NCBI RefSeq assembly: GCF_023278565.1
Contig: NC_064676.1
Coordinates: 1,798,001-1,862,000 of the forward strand
Reading direction: 5' to 3'
DNA length: 64,000 nt
Source of the DNA: Colletotrichum lupini
Taxonomy: Eukaryota; Ascomycota; Sordariomycetes; Glomerellales; Glomerellaceae
Position numbers and translations under genes: made by a program. Below are positions 34,866-47,200 of the stretch, one piece after another; position 1 is the first letter of the stretch; each line of letters opens with the position of its first letter. The notes beneath the pieces are model-generated. The model worked only from the letters and a program-made list of their open reading frames with translations, searched no databases and was not told the origin of the DNA.

Positions 34866-37800
34866 GTTGGCGACTCGGGGTCGTGGATTTGGCTTAAAGG
34901 GTGATGTCTGGGCGTGACAAGCTCACGGCGGCCGCGCAAATATGGCGAAATGTACCATGCGATGGACAATTGACGTCGTGATGAAGGATACACAGTGGAA
35001 AAGGTGCGGAGAGAGGTATTATCGTGTATCCGAGGAGATTCGAGAGATGCGCGCGATTGTGGCGCAGAGGAGTAGGGGTCGTTTCCCTCGGTGATTCGGC
35101 CGAAGATACGGGTGGTCTGTGGAAGCAGGGTGGGAAGAGAGAGGGACGAGAGGTGTCAGGGAAGATTGGATGCGGGCAACGGTGGTGGAAGCAGCATTTG
35201 CCAGGACGCAGACTCTCAAACCAGCCGTGTTGGCAGCAGAAAGAGGAGGAGTAGGATGATGATGATGAGGGACAATGTGGGAAGTGGATGAAGAAGAGGA
35301 AGGGAGGATTGGTAAGAGGCGTAGTCTGCGGTACCTAGCAGCTGGGTGGGTGAGAACAAGGTAAAAGACTGAGGAGCCCTGGGCGGGATTTGGACGTTAG
35401 ACTTGGGGTCCTGGGGTTGATAGGCGTAAGTAACAAGGAGGATGGAGGCGAGGTTGTGGGTTGGAGAGCCTGGATTGGGCACGCAGTGGCAGGACGCGAC
35501 AGCGACAGACAGACAGACGGGCAGACGATGGGTGACAGGGCACGCTGCACCTCTCACTCTCAGCCAGTAGGGCAGGCAACAGGCCAGAGCCGTACCTTAT
35601 GGATACTTAGCTAGTGTACTGCATTCGCAGGAGAGCTGAGTGACGGGAGTCTGCGAACTTGATTGCGAGCTAAGGTACGGAGGAGACCATGGACACACGG
35701 CGCCGGGAGCGACTACTGCAAGTGGTGGTACGCAAGTACATACGGAAAAGAAGGTGACTTTTGTTAATGGCTGACTGCGAGTGGTGGGGAGGACACCGAG
35801 GACGAGGGGGCCCCACCTGGACAACCCACAACCTGACGGTGTCAGTGGAGGGAAGGTGGAGGTCGGTGGAAGGAATCGAAGGGTTGCAGTGCACAGAAAG
35901 GGGGCTAGTTCGTTCTCGAGTGCAGGGCTAGACAGGCCAGACATGGGGTTTCCGACCAGGGGGTGGCATGGAGAGGCTGGAGCAAGTTTGGCGTCTTTTT
36001 GCTTCCCAGACGGAGGAGTAAGTATTTTCTTCTTCTTCTTTTGGTTTTTCCTCTTGCTGGTGGTCAGTGGTGAGGTAGGTACGGGGTACTTTGTCACTGT
36101 TGGATAAGCGATTGGGGGACAAGCGGAGGAATGAGGAGAAAAGTGACGAGGACGGATAAAAGGATGCCTCCAGAAGAAGACTTGTAAGTCCTTTTCTGAC
36201 CTTACGGATGCACTACCTTACCTGGTACCTTAGATAGGTACGAATACCTTACCATAACTACGTACCCACATACGTACCTTGGGTACTGATGGCGGGCAGC
36301 AATTGGAAGAGGTTGGAGACCCGTGATCCGACCAAGGCACGAAGACGAAGGTGCGAAGGCTTCAAGGCAGAAAGACAAGAAGAGAGGAAGGCAAGAAAAA
36401 GGCAGGACCACACCTCAGTCGCACATTACTCAAGATACGTACTGTTAGCCCTTGGTGGACTGCGAGTGGATCGCATATTCCTTAGGTAGGTGGACTTACG
36501 GATTGGCAGGTTGACACACGGTAAGGTAGACCCGACAAAACTGAGCCCACGGACGACGGACGGAGATAACGGCCGATATGACGCTATCTCTCTTCTTCTT
36601 CTTCTTCCCCTCTCTAAGGTGCACTGCTCTCACACCTGCCGGGCTCGGTTTCTGACCGTCGTCAAGCCCAGGTGAGAGACAGCGCGCAACCAACGTTGTC
36701 AATGAATCAAGGCTGAAGGTTAGGTGCGAAGAGGCGAGGATGAAGGGCTGGGTGTTCCTGGCGACGCTTCCAAACAACGAGGCGAATAGCAGGTGGGAGG
36801 GGAAACTGCCTGCGACTCCAATGTGACTGGCGACACTAACACTTTACCCGATTGCGACCGACGGCTGTCTCTAGGTTGTCGTCTCCTGCCCGTCCTGTCG
36901 GCTTCAGCATTCTAGGTACCTTAGGTACTTCCCTTGCGAATACGTACCGGCGATACCTATCCGTACGTACCTCCTCTTTTCAGTCTTCATCAACATCTGC
37001 ATTCCATCACCTTCGTGAAACTGACTGCACTCTGTGTGTCAGACGACATGTTTCCTGGTCCAACTTGTCCCCAGCTGACTTCCACATCCGTCTTGTCTCT
37101 CTGGCAACTCGATAATGGCCCCGGAATGCCCCCCCTGAACTGAGACATGCGACGTACTGTTCGCCAGCCGCGTCTCTTCCCCTAGCATGACCCGACCTGG
37201 ACATGGTGGGATAGAGCAATGTTCTGCAGGACGCCAGCACGCATCATCTAACTACGGATTGGCCAGGCTTCCTCTCTCCCCCCGAGTAACTTTGGCATGG
37301 CATATACTTCGTACGCAAGACGATTACACCGCAGCCAAGCCAGCCTGGGCAAAAGACAAGCTCAGCCTCTTTCACACAACAGCATGCAGAACAACCCTTC
37401 CATAGCATGTTCCACCATAGGGCGAGGCATTCTTTGCTGCAAGAGCCTTTTTGCCCAGGCGGGAGCCATCCGCAAGCCTGAGCCTCCTCTCACTGCGGAC
37501 TACCTATCTATTACGAGGTATAATGACTGTTATTGGTCTTCCTGCTCACGTACTGTATAGATGGATACGACCTCTTCTTCGAACCCTTCATTGACAGCTC
37601 ACGGCTAGCTAGTACTCTCACGAGAGGCTGTTTCTGATAGCGTTGAAAGTACCTTTCAAGTGGTCCTTTCCATCCTTGCCCAGTTTCCACCAACTCGTCC
37701 GTCACGCCCAACCGCCTTGCTGACCAACACCAAGGCACGGAGCACTCAACAGCCTGCCATGTGAGCACCCTCGCTCCCCGCACTTTGACCCACTGGCGAC

Positions 37801-39399
37801 CAGACACCAGGACGGCCAGGGCTATGTACGGCAAGGTCCCTGTCGATTCGATCACGGTTCGCCCAGCACCCAGCATCCTGCTTGTCGGGTTCTCTCTGGC
37901 GTACCTATCCGTACTCTCCACTGTACAGAATACACCCAGCGCCCATCCGTCATTCAGCTTCCGGCGGAGTAGGTAGACCATGGGCAGGAAATGGGAATCA
38001 ATACGACCGCCCGTGTATCGAGACGGTTCAAAACGATCCCTGTACCTCCACGCACCCTTTTGATGGAAATACGATACCTACATACATGAGCCCGGAATAC
38101 TTCTCCGCTTACCTCACCCACCACTGTTCAACTCGCTGTGGGAACAACGCCACCAGCGGACTGATTATCTGAACTGTGAGACAAAAGGCCGCATCCTCAC
38201 CCGACCCGGAAGAACCACCAGAGGAACCCCGTCGCCCTCATCGTTACCTGTCCGCCACGCCTGCTACGCCCCGACACGACGGTCCGCTGGAACGCTACCC
38301 TTGGCTGGCCGTTGGGTCCTCTTTCCTGGTCTCGTCCGTTCTGCCTGTCCAGCTTTGTCTATTCGTAGCGCTCGCTATCGGCCTGACCCTCACCCTCACC
38401 TACGCAGTACACAGTAGACATCCTGCTTCCTTCATCTGTCTCGCCCGGCTGCTGTCCTAGGTTTCAAGATTGTTGATGGCACCCTCACGTACAACGCGCC
38501 CTTGATTGGGTCCCGATATTGACGTCCTCCAGCCTGGAGGCCTGCTGCTATATAATTAATAGCTCCCGTTTTCGATCCAACGACCGCCGCTGGCGAGGAT
38601 CTGCGCTCAACATGCCGTTTTGCTTAGACTTTGCACGTCAAGTTGTCAATAGATCACGACCCCTAATTCTGAACAACAGACGACCGCCCGTCACCATCGC
38701 CGACACGGCCTCAGCAACTCATTCGCTTTCTTGTATCCGAGCTCCTTTGGCGGCCTGCGGCACACCAGCACCCGAGGTATACACGCTACGTGGGGACCGA
38801 GAGTCGCTCGGCCTAGCTGCCAATAATGTCCAAACCAGACAGCTCCGAACACAGGCGCTTCGGGTACAAACATGGCTTGTCAGGCCCGACTATCCCTTCC
38901 CGGCATGTCTCCGAAGTCGTGTGGTCACGAAGAGTATCTGGAACTCTGCTGAACTATCCGTCCAAACACCCAAACATCCAGTCTCAAGGGTAACCGGGCA
39001 GCGCATTGCTAATTCAGTCATTGTTAGTCAGTCTCTTGCTTTCTACCCATCAAACCTAGCCGCCCTAGACCAACCGAAGCTTTGTTGCCCCTCAAACGCC
39101 GGTTGCTCAATCGGGGATGAGGGCGCTCTCCAAGGCCTTTTATTTGGTGGGAAAAAGCACCCGACGGCTTACACATCTACCCATAGTCTACAAACTACAA
39201 CGCCTTAGCTGCCGACTTCAAGTCTGAATTTGTCCCCGCACCCCGGAAAAAGAGGCGTTCTTCCTGAGTCGTTGGTGTTGCAGACTGCCGTCTTCTCGAC
39301 GATCGATGAGACGGACATCGTCCAGGACAGGCTTTCTGCAACCTCCTCTTGACACGGCCAGCAACCTTGGCCTGATGAACTGCCAGAGTCCCTGTAGCG

Positions 39400-39414
39400 T
39401 TTTTTTTTTTTTTT
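39400..39414. repeat. Poly-T run (15 T)
   Basis: An uninterrupted run of 15 T in non-coding DNA. It is isolated, with no target-site duplication or coding remnant beside it, so it is not evidence of a retroposed copy. Confidence 0.9.
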
Positions 39415-41468
39415 CGGCTCCTCGTTCCCTGCTTCGAGGCCTTGCCGCAACAGCATGCGACTCGCACAGGAGCGGCTCGGTAGGTAACCCAGACATGACC
39501 CCTCTCTCTCACACACAGGTTGCGAGTTGCGAATTACACTCCAACGCAACGTAACCCGCCCTACCTGAAGATGGCAGATTCACAACAACGGGCGAGAACG
39601 AGCGCCAATGAACAGCTGGTTGACCTGTCATGCCAGGCCAGGGCCACAAACGACTACCTCAAAAACCCCTATGTACACATGCCTCTCCGCCGTGTTGGAT
39701 CCCTTGGTGCGGTGCAGCCACCCCGAAAGACATTGTTGCATCGCGGTTGGTGTGAGAGGATCGACGGCTCGACGCTACTGGTCCGATTCCGTGTCTAGCT
39801 GGACGGGGGACGACGCCGTTGTCACCTTCATCCACGCTGCTGGACCCGAGCTCATTCGTCAACTCACCTCCCGTGCTTATTCGGTCCATCTTAAGACATG
39901 CCTCTCGTCTTTCCCCTCCGACACACGCCGAGTCTTTTCACAAACACAGCAGTGGAGCAAAGCTCTGTCGATCTGCTGCTGTTCGCTCCCCCTTGCTCCA
40001 GTATGTCCCTCCCACCAGGCATGGGGAACGCTATTGTACCTGGCCAGCATCTATGCGGGGGATATCCGCTCGACACCGACAGAATGCCCCATTAACGTTG
40101 CCAATCAGCATTACACCCACTCGCTTCTTCACTGCACCTTCGTCGCATCCATGTCCGATCGAAACCACTCCATCACGACCCATCCTGAACGCTCACTCCC
40201 AAACCCTCACCTCCTCAACAACTCCGCAGTCATAACAGGTATCATCCATGAGCGGACCCCAAGAGCCCCTCGTCACTTTTCGACGAAAAGCCCCCGAACG
40301 GAAAGCAACTTCGGGAGACATTGCATTGTTTATGGAAGGCTAGTGCGGCCGAGGGGAAAGGCATACGTTCAACGTCAGCGCCACTTAGCTATTGTGTCTT
40401 GAGCTATCTTCGTTGTGCCTCGCTCGTGGCGTACCTTGGCTTACTTGGCTTAATCCATCGGACATCTTTGGCCAACAGGCACTACCATTAGGTAGGGTGT
40501 CACAGCCAACCGATTCGCAGATGCCACCTCTAGAACCACCCGCGCTCCATCATCCACGATGTGCAGCACACTGGCGTTTTCTGGTAGGTCAGCGTCCTCC
40601 ACACGGTCCCGTACCGGCCCGATTCCCACGAACTTCTGGAAGACATGGACGTCATGCTCTGCATCCCTCGGTGCCATTTCCCCCACTGCCGCCCAAGCAC
40701 TGTGAAATGACGAATTATTGCTCTTTACTCTTCGACTCAACGCTCTAAATTCTGCTTAGCAAGACTCGGGCAGTCTCGACTCTTCAGAGGCCGCGCACAG
40801 ATGGTCAGGCTTCAGAAGTCTCATCCATCCAACTGCAGAGAGACCTTTACCGGTGCCGGCGCACGACTGCCGGAGCGTCCCCCGCGCCTAAGTTCGGACG
40901 GCTAAGTCGCTCTGCAGGTGGAGTGGTATCCCGCCCCGGCGTCGCCGGCGTCCGGGCCTGGCCTTTTTCTCGTTACTACGTTTTGCTGTTGGAACTAATG
41001 TTTTCTAGTGCCATGTATGACTATTCTGACAAGTCGGTCAGCATTATCACCTGGTGCACTGAGTTGACTGGTTTGACTGTGCTATTTCACATCGTGTGGG
41101 TTTGGCACCTTTTGACACGATGCTATCCTTCATATGACACGTTGAGACAAACCCAAACGTGAAGCTTAAACTTGAAGGCCAAAACCTCAGGCCACGTTGA
41201 GTCATTTCTTTCTTTTCGTTGTTGGAAAGATGAGGGTGCTAGCAAGACGGCATTCATTCCGTTGTTGTCCAAGACAGGTGACGCAGTCCGGTCGTTGATA
41301 GTCGGCATTAGCTTTAGATGGGAGACCGAGGCTTGGGAATAGTATTCTGATTTGTATTCAAGGTGTCGTTCAAATCGATAACATCTACGCTTCCCGTCTT
41401 TTGCTCCAGGGCCTTTCCCATTCCGACCCGGGTTGTCTTCTTCTTCTTCCTTTCCATCAAATTCCTCG

Positions 41469-41488
41469 CCCCCCCCCCCCCCCCCCCC
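41469..41488. repeat. Poly-C run (20 C)
   Basis: An uninterrupted run of 20 C, the second long C homopolymer in the window. It lies in intergenic DNA about 550 bases beyond the 3' end of the phosphate carrier gene. Confidence 0.9.
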
Positions 41489-42035
41489 AATCATCCCCGT
41501 CCTCATCATAGATCTCTCACAAGTTTAATGCTTGAAAGTTACATCACAGCTTTGCAGGCGCATTACAATACGGGCACGGTGTTTATATCTTGCCGTTAAA
41601 ATCGGATCCCATGCAAGTTTGATCGTCTCCAAAATCAAGCCAGGTCAAGGGGAAAACAATCGCTTTTTATACACGGACATACCGGTGATGGAACGCCAAG
41701 TGACGCCGAGGAAAGAGAATCGCGATGAGGGCGAACCCAGATATGGGGAGAGAGCGGGAAAAAATCTCAGGGAAGAAAAAGCAAAAACAACCTGCGTGAT
41801 ATTTTCAACTTCCCCGATGCTGCAATTTGATCTCTGAATATACGACTTTGACGGGGAGGTGTTAATAGAAAATAGACAAAAGTCATTGCGGAAAAGACTC
41901 TCTCATTGTTACAATAGCGTAAGAGCTAAGAGAACTCCCTCGAGAGATCCTCAGTGTTCATAGTATACTAGCTGGACAACCCAGGTTGCACTGGCCCAAC
42001 CCTCCGTTCACCCAACCATCATGATATCTGCTGAA

Positions 42036-43499
42036 TTACTTCTTCTCGGCGGGGGGAGCTGCTCCTCCGGTGGTGGGGAAGCCCATGAAGATCTTGAAGT
42101 AGTCCTGTTCACTCATGTTAGTCACTGTTCTCAACTCCCTTCAATAACATTATGACGGCCACTCACGTAGATCATCCACTGGAGGCCGGTCAGGGTACCA
42201 ATCATGACGATACGGACAGGCAGACCGTTCCAGAGGCCAGAGAATCCAATGTCCTTGTAGATCCTGCCCATGGCCGCACCAAACGCCTCGCCCTGCGCGC
42301 GGTTCGCGTTGAGCTTGCTGACCATGACATCGGCCGGGTGGGAGACGATGGCGCAGAGGATACCTGCCAGGTAACCGCTGACAAACGACACGCCCGTCTG
42401 GGCGGCCTTGCTGTAGTCAGACTTTTGACCCGGGAGGCGGGCGTACATCATCTCGACAATGGTCTCGAAGGAGGCGAACTTCATCATGGTGTAGGGGATC
42501 TGTCGGCCCCAGAGCGGGTACAGGCCCTTGTAGAGGCCTCCCCACCCTTCCTTAGCCGTGACCTTGCTGATGCCGTCGAGGGTGCCCTTATAGGGGGACG
42601 GGATACCACCCTGCATGCGGACCTTGACAGCCTCAAAGGGGCAGAGAGCGATGTCGGCGAGGAATTCGGCGGAGGCTGAGGCGGAGAGGAAGAGAATCGT
42701 CTGGTACTTTTTGGCGTTGTCGGGGCCCGCGAGGTCGGCGTAGGTCTTGGGAGTTGCGTGTTAGTCACGAGGCTTCCTTCATCGGGCTGAGATGCGAGAC
42801 TCGACGTGGATTTATATCTTCTTACCTTTTTGAAGTATTCGTAGAATCCGTACTTGCAAGCTCCCTGGGCGGAGTAGCCCCAGAAAGTCGGGCCCCAGCC
42901 GGTCATGATGCCGCGGAGACCCTCCTTTCGGAAGATCATTCCCCAAGCCTGGAAGTTTCCGCGGTACAGCTTCGAGTCGATTTGTCTTCTCACTTTGACA
43001 AGGTCCAGAGGAGTGACGGCGGTATGCGTCAAGCCCTAGCCTTTAGTGTTAGTAGAGCGGTTCTCATAAGTTTTCGTTGCGGCCCGGCGCCGGGCCCCGG
43101 CGCCGCTGTGGGGACCCCGGAGCGGAGACGAGGTCACCCATCATGGACAACAACGACGAGTCAAGGTCTAGGAAGACAAGGGAAACTCACGCAGGCCATG
43201 AGGCCACCGACGGTGCACGCAGCATAGTACTTTCCAGAGTACAGCTCAATCTTGCCGCCAGCCGCAGACTGGGCCTTGGCGCTGGCCTTCTCAAACTCGG
43301 CCGTGGCCTCGGCGCTGAGCTGCTTCGCCTTGCCCTTGACATCGTCAACGGTGGAGAATGCGCCATAGAACTCGGGGCGGGCCTGGTAGCGCGTAGGTTT
43401 CGCCATGGCCGTGGTGTCCGCTGCCTTGCTAGGACGGCTGCCAAAAGGGGACGCAAAGCATCCCTTGAGGGTATCTTGTCTAGGGTAGAGGAACGACAT
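42036..43499 (-). CDS. PIC2: Mitochondrial phosphate carrier, PIC2 type
   Basis: An inner-membrane carrier that imports phosphate into mitochondria; yeast Pic2 also carries copper. Exons in reading order: 43499-43191, 43035-42826, 42745-42167 and 42104-42036, giving 388 residues. The three carrier repeats show their signatures: PLDLVKVRRQ, PFEAVKVRMQ and PADVMVSKL, with six predicted helices. Blocks such as YLAGILCAIVSHPAD, FSGLWNGLPVRIVMIGTL and the tail GFPTTGG place it with Pic2 rather than Mir1. The N terminus carries some 85 residues beyond the carrier core, including an Ala/Glu/Lys-rich helix-like segment (about 58-80). The start sits in a good context (ACCACC-ATG). An acceptor ending AAG rather than CAG/TAG precedes exon 3. 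Confidence 0.95.
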
Positions 43500-45411
43500 G
43501 GTGGTCGAGACGCAATTCGTCTGGACCGGGAGGGTTGGATGATGTGGGATTTCTTCTGCAATGATATCTGGCTAATGAAGTTAGTCGGGAGGTAAGGTGA
43601 AGGACGATCATACCCCAGCGATAAGCTCGAGAGACGGTATGAGCGCGTAATTGATTTTGGCAATGGAAGCTCGAGCTCGAAGGAGACGGGCGACACCGGC
43701 AATGGGCGTATATGACACGATGTTGAAGAGAGTAGACAAAAGAAGTTGAAGACCTCTACTCACCAAAAGAGCGAGCTGAGAGGGGTTTCCAGCTCAAAGA
43801 ACAGTAGGGGGAGAACAGGTGCAACGTTAGTCGCGCGACACAAATGACCGTTTCCGGCGTATGAGTGACAGCACCTTGAGAGTCGAGGGCTGGTTACTTC
43901 TCGAGAATGCGGAAGCAGAGGAAGAGAAGGTTGCGAGTGAAGTCGTCGCAAATACGCATACACAGGAAGAAGAAGAAGCCAGGACGAGAGAGAGAGGTCA
44001 GAAGCAGGTTTATTATCATGCGAATATAATTGGGGGAAAGGGGGCGCCGGCGCTGATGAGTGGATGGACAGGATAGCTCAGGAAGGAACGGGGCTCTAAC
44101 GAGGAGGTAGGCAGTGATTGCCTCTAGAAGAAGGCCCAAGAGGTGAGAGAAGGAAGGGGTCGGTTCGGATGATTCGGTCACGTCCATGTCGCGGGTACCT
44201 CGACCTCATCAATAGTTTGCTGTACAATGTCGCCTGGACTTGGGTAGAGCTTACGCGCCAGTGACCGACAGCTGCGGCGGAAGGTGTTGGGAGGGTATGG
44301 GTGACATCACACCTCAGAAGGGGAAGTCTCGACTCTGATGCAGAGCTGTGGGAGGTGCTGTACTGTGTACTACCTAGAGCAGGAGTAAGGTAGCTTGAGT
44401 GGGGCACCGGCATGCGACAAAATACGACGAGAGGGAAAGCTCCCGTGTTATCGCGAAATGGCCCGCGCTTATCCCCGGATTCTGCGGAGCTTCGCCGTGA
44501 TTTCGCTGTTTCGTCTCCCGGCCGCATTTTCCAATACTCTTGTCCATCAATCATTCCCCAATCAGATTTTATATTCAAGTACAATTTACACCCTTTTGAT
44601 CGCTCTTTTATCCTTGATTCTGCTTCATGTAGTCTGTGGTAAACGACGGAGAGAAGGAAATGGCGATACGTTGCAGACTGACCGTGGCAGAGCCGATGGC
44701 CCAAATAGGAAATTGCTTTGAAACTACACTAAAGCATCCAGGCTGACCGCGATCGTAAGAACTTCCGTCGAGCGATTTTTTAGAATGACTTTTTCATTCT
44801 CGATGCGCGCGACGAGAAAATTTCAGCGAGCAGATGACCGGAATTCTATGGGACTCATTCTCGAAATGGTAGGTCTAATCTGGTATTCCTTGTTTCGACT
44901 TCGCGAGAATTTCTACCAGCGGACTGATCCGTGATACTCGACCCGATCGCTCCCGTGGCTTTTGGTGACTCTTCAGCAGCAACACCCCGCTGTGGAACCC
45001 CCAAGGTCGGTGAAGGAACGGCGGCAGGCAGCTTCAGCGAAACCTTAACAATTTGCGGATGGATACCAGGCGCAAGTGGACCGTGTTGGGATCCCACCCC
45101 CCGACATGCAAATTCGCAATGGCGGGCAGCCGCCCCCGGCGCGCGCGTCTGTGAGCAAATCCGAGACACCGCCCGACTTTCAACTGTGGCGTTTTCCCGT
45201 ACCTTACCGCCAAATCTTTCAGCCCTGTCGATGTCGACACCGCCCCTCCCTCCCTCTAAAGAACCCCGCGATAATTGATATCATTTCCAACGCAACTGCG
45301 CGAACGACCACCACCAACCACGATTAAACGATACCCACTCTGCCTCGACGGTCGACTGTTATTGTGACAAGTGCTCACTCGAGGCCCGGAAAGTCCCTTC
45401 AATTCCCAACA
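43500..45411. other. Divergent intergenic between phosphate carrier and CBS protein
   Basis: About 1.9 kb holding both promoters. The left ~600 bases are purine-rich on the plus strand (a CT-rich leader for the carrier in its sense), and the right end before 45,412 is CT-rich in the other sense. Between them no open frame, RNA or repeat could be supported. Confidence 0.55.
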
Positions 45412-46044
45412 ATGGCGGCTTTGGCTTCCACTCCCGCCGCGGCGGCACCTACGTCGCAAACCAGCGAAACCTCCAGTCCCTTCGTCTCAAAATGGTCTTC
45501 CCGTTATCGCGGTGTACGTGAACATCCCCTCGAACCAAGTCCCCCTTCTCCCGCTTGTCCCTCACACCACAGACCACGAAATCTTCTCAGCCAGTGACTA
45601 ACTCCTGCCCTCCTCATCATCCAGGCCACAGTAGAAGACATCGACCCCCCCGCCGCCCTCTCCCTGACGCCGACCGACCCCATCTCCCACGCCCTCATCT
45701 CCGCCTTTGAGCGCGACTACACCCACCTGACCGTCGTCGACGCCCACCGCGCCCTCGTCGGCTACCTCGCCATCCCCCACCTCCAGGCCCTCCTCGACGC
45801 CGGCAAGGTTAAGCCCGAGGACCCCCTCTCCAAGGCCATGGTCCGCTTCCAGCGTAAGGGCCGCACCTACCGCGTCATCACCATGCAGACACCCCTCGAG
45901 GAGCTCGAGGCCTTCTTCGCCGGAGACGGCGTCGAGGCGAAGAAGAGCCACTTTGCCGTCATCACTGACGAGAAGCGGCGTTTCGTGCTCGGCGTCGCGA
46001 CGGTGCAGGATCTCGAGGAGTTTGTCAAGAGGAGACCGGCGTGA
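45412..46044 (+). CDS. Small stand-alone CBS-domain pair protein
   Basis: Two exons, 45412-45513 and 45625-46044, give 173 residues. After a short Ala/Ser/Thr-rich N terminus there are two CBS motifs, about 40-95 (VEDIDPP...LVGYLAIPHLQALL) and about 105-170 (RVITMQTPLEELEAFF... FVLGVATVQDLEEFV). Such a pair folds as a Bateman module that usually binds adenine nucleotides and regulates a partner enzyme or channel. No catalytic domain is attached, so it probably works in trans; the partner is unknown. The donor GTACGT after codon 34 and CCAG acceptor keep phase 0. The second exon is very rich in C at third codon positions, suggesting good expression. It is not the gamma subunit of SNF1, which has four CBS motifs. 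Confidence 0.88.
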
Positions 46045-46531
46045 GTGTGCGCTTGTCGAGGACGGATTTAAGAGTGAGAGGTCTGGGCCGAGCAGTGTTA
46101 TACCCAGAGAACTGGGATGGCGACGATCATCCAACGGTCGTAATGAATCTATGGCACGACGAAACATGGTAGATGAGACGGTTGGCTGCATCAACTCAGG
46201 CGTTGGTGGTTCGCATGTTGAAGCGGATGGAAGCATTGGGACAATGACTGGTACACAGGCAGACGATTCAACATTGCTCTCCCTTGTCATCACGTATATC
46301 TTTTTTACAAATGAGCATCCACGGAACAGGAGTTTTTCAGACGGGTTCAGTTGATATTCATGCTCTCAAAGTCTACTCTTCGCCGTGCTATCTATCATAG
46401 CCCATGAGCATAACGGCGTTAGACGCCCTGCAAGTGCGTGTAGTAGTAGCCATGCTTCGTGTGTGGTAGAATCGGTCCCATCATCCAACCCCAATGCCAG
46501 AATTTCCCAGAAAACGCCGCGTGCGTCAAAA
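46045..46531. other. Convergent intergenic: two 3' ends
   Basis: About 490 bases between two convergent stop codons; they must carry both 3' UTRs. Nothing else was seen. Confidence 0.6.
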
Positions 46532-47200
46532 TTAAGGAAGGTAGTCGTAAACAAGGCGGATCTCGACTCTCTTGCCGCCCTTCTGAACGAGGACGTTGCG
46601 AGTGTAGCGTCTCTCGCCCTCGACGGTCTGGAAGCCCCAGATCTGGGAAGCAGTCCAGCCGTTGTCGATGCTCTCGACATGGCTGTAGAGATGAGCCTTG
46701 CCATCGGGACCGGTGGCCTCGGCGTCGCCCTCGAGCCAGCCCTTCTTGAGGAACTCATCCTCAATCTCGGCGAGGGTCATCCAGCGGCTCTGGCCACGGA
46801 CGCTGCCGAACATCCAGTCGGAATGCTCACGCCACTCATTGTCGACACAGCGCTTCTCTGTGGTGCCCTTGAGGCCGGCCGTGGCGAACTGGTCGATATC
46901 GAAGTGGGTGACGGGCTCAGTGCCGGTGCCGGGAGGGGAGGGAGGAGCGGTGTACTGCTTGACGTCGAGGGTGACAGTGGCGAGGCCGACAGCCTTGCGG
47001 GTCATCCAACCGATGCCCTGGAGGGCGAGAGCAGGCTCCGGAGAATCGGAGAGGGTCTTGTTCTATTGGCGTTGTCAGTTTTCTTTCCTTGCGCGCATCT
47101 CTGCTCCTTGGTGGTGCTAAAGTATCCAGAACATGGGTGAACGTACCATGACCCATTTGCCGTTGAGGTCGGCGATCGTCTTTGTAGCAGGAGCAGCCAT
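46532..47200 (-). CDS. Conserved fungal protein of unknown function
   Basis: Two exons, 47200-47147 and 47062-46532, give 194 residues. I do not recognise a named enzyme family. The pattern of short alternating hydrophobic strands, the NGKWVM start with its conserved-looking GKW, and the C-terminal TRNVLVQKGGKRVEIRLVYDY recall a lipocalin/fatty-acid-binding beta-barrel, in which a G-x-W near the N terminus is typical; this is inference from pattern only. No signal peptide or membrane helix is present, so a soluble intracellular protein is expected. Strong C/G bias at third positions and a clean junction (donor GTACGT, acceptor ATAG) argue for a real, well-expressed gene. Its tail faces the CBS protein, which gives no functional clue. 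Confidence 0.8.

Larger units (their letters stand above)
34866..42035. other. Long gene-poor region between creB and the phosphate carrier
   Basis: Seven kilobases without a gene I can support. Several frames of 70-265 codons exist (the longest at 39608-40402) but none shows a domain, a signal peptide or joinable exons. Purine-rich DNA upstream of creB on the plus strand (to about 35,300) is its CT-rich leader in sense. TACCT/GGTAC words cluster at about 36,205-36,290 and 36,910-36,975. TTC triplet runs occur at about 36,028-36,041 and 36,593-36,606. Homopolymer runs lie at 39,400 and 41,469. Confidence 0.5.

Noticed and set aside
39400..39414. Poly-T run as a sign of a retroposed element
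   Set aside because: No adjacent coding remnant, target-site duplication or second repeat end.
39608..40402. Longest open frame in the 35-42 kb gap (264 codons), and another at 38519-39208
   Set aside because: No recognisable domain, uneven composition and an overlap of similarly long frames in other phases; both look like chance in GC-balanced DNA.
45598..46293. 231-codon minus-strand frame opposite the CBS-domain gene
   Set aside because: Antisense shadow of a C-rich coding exon; the plus strand encodes two clear CBS motifs.
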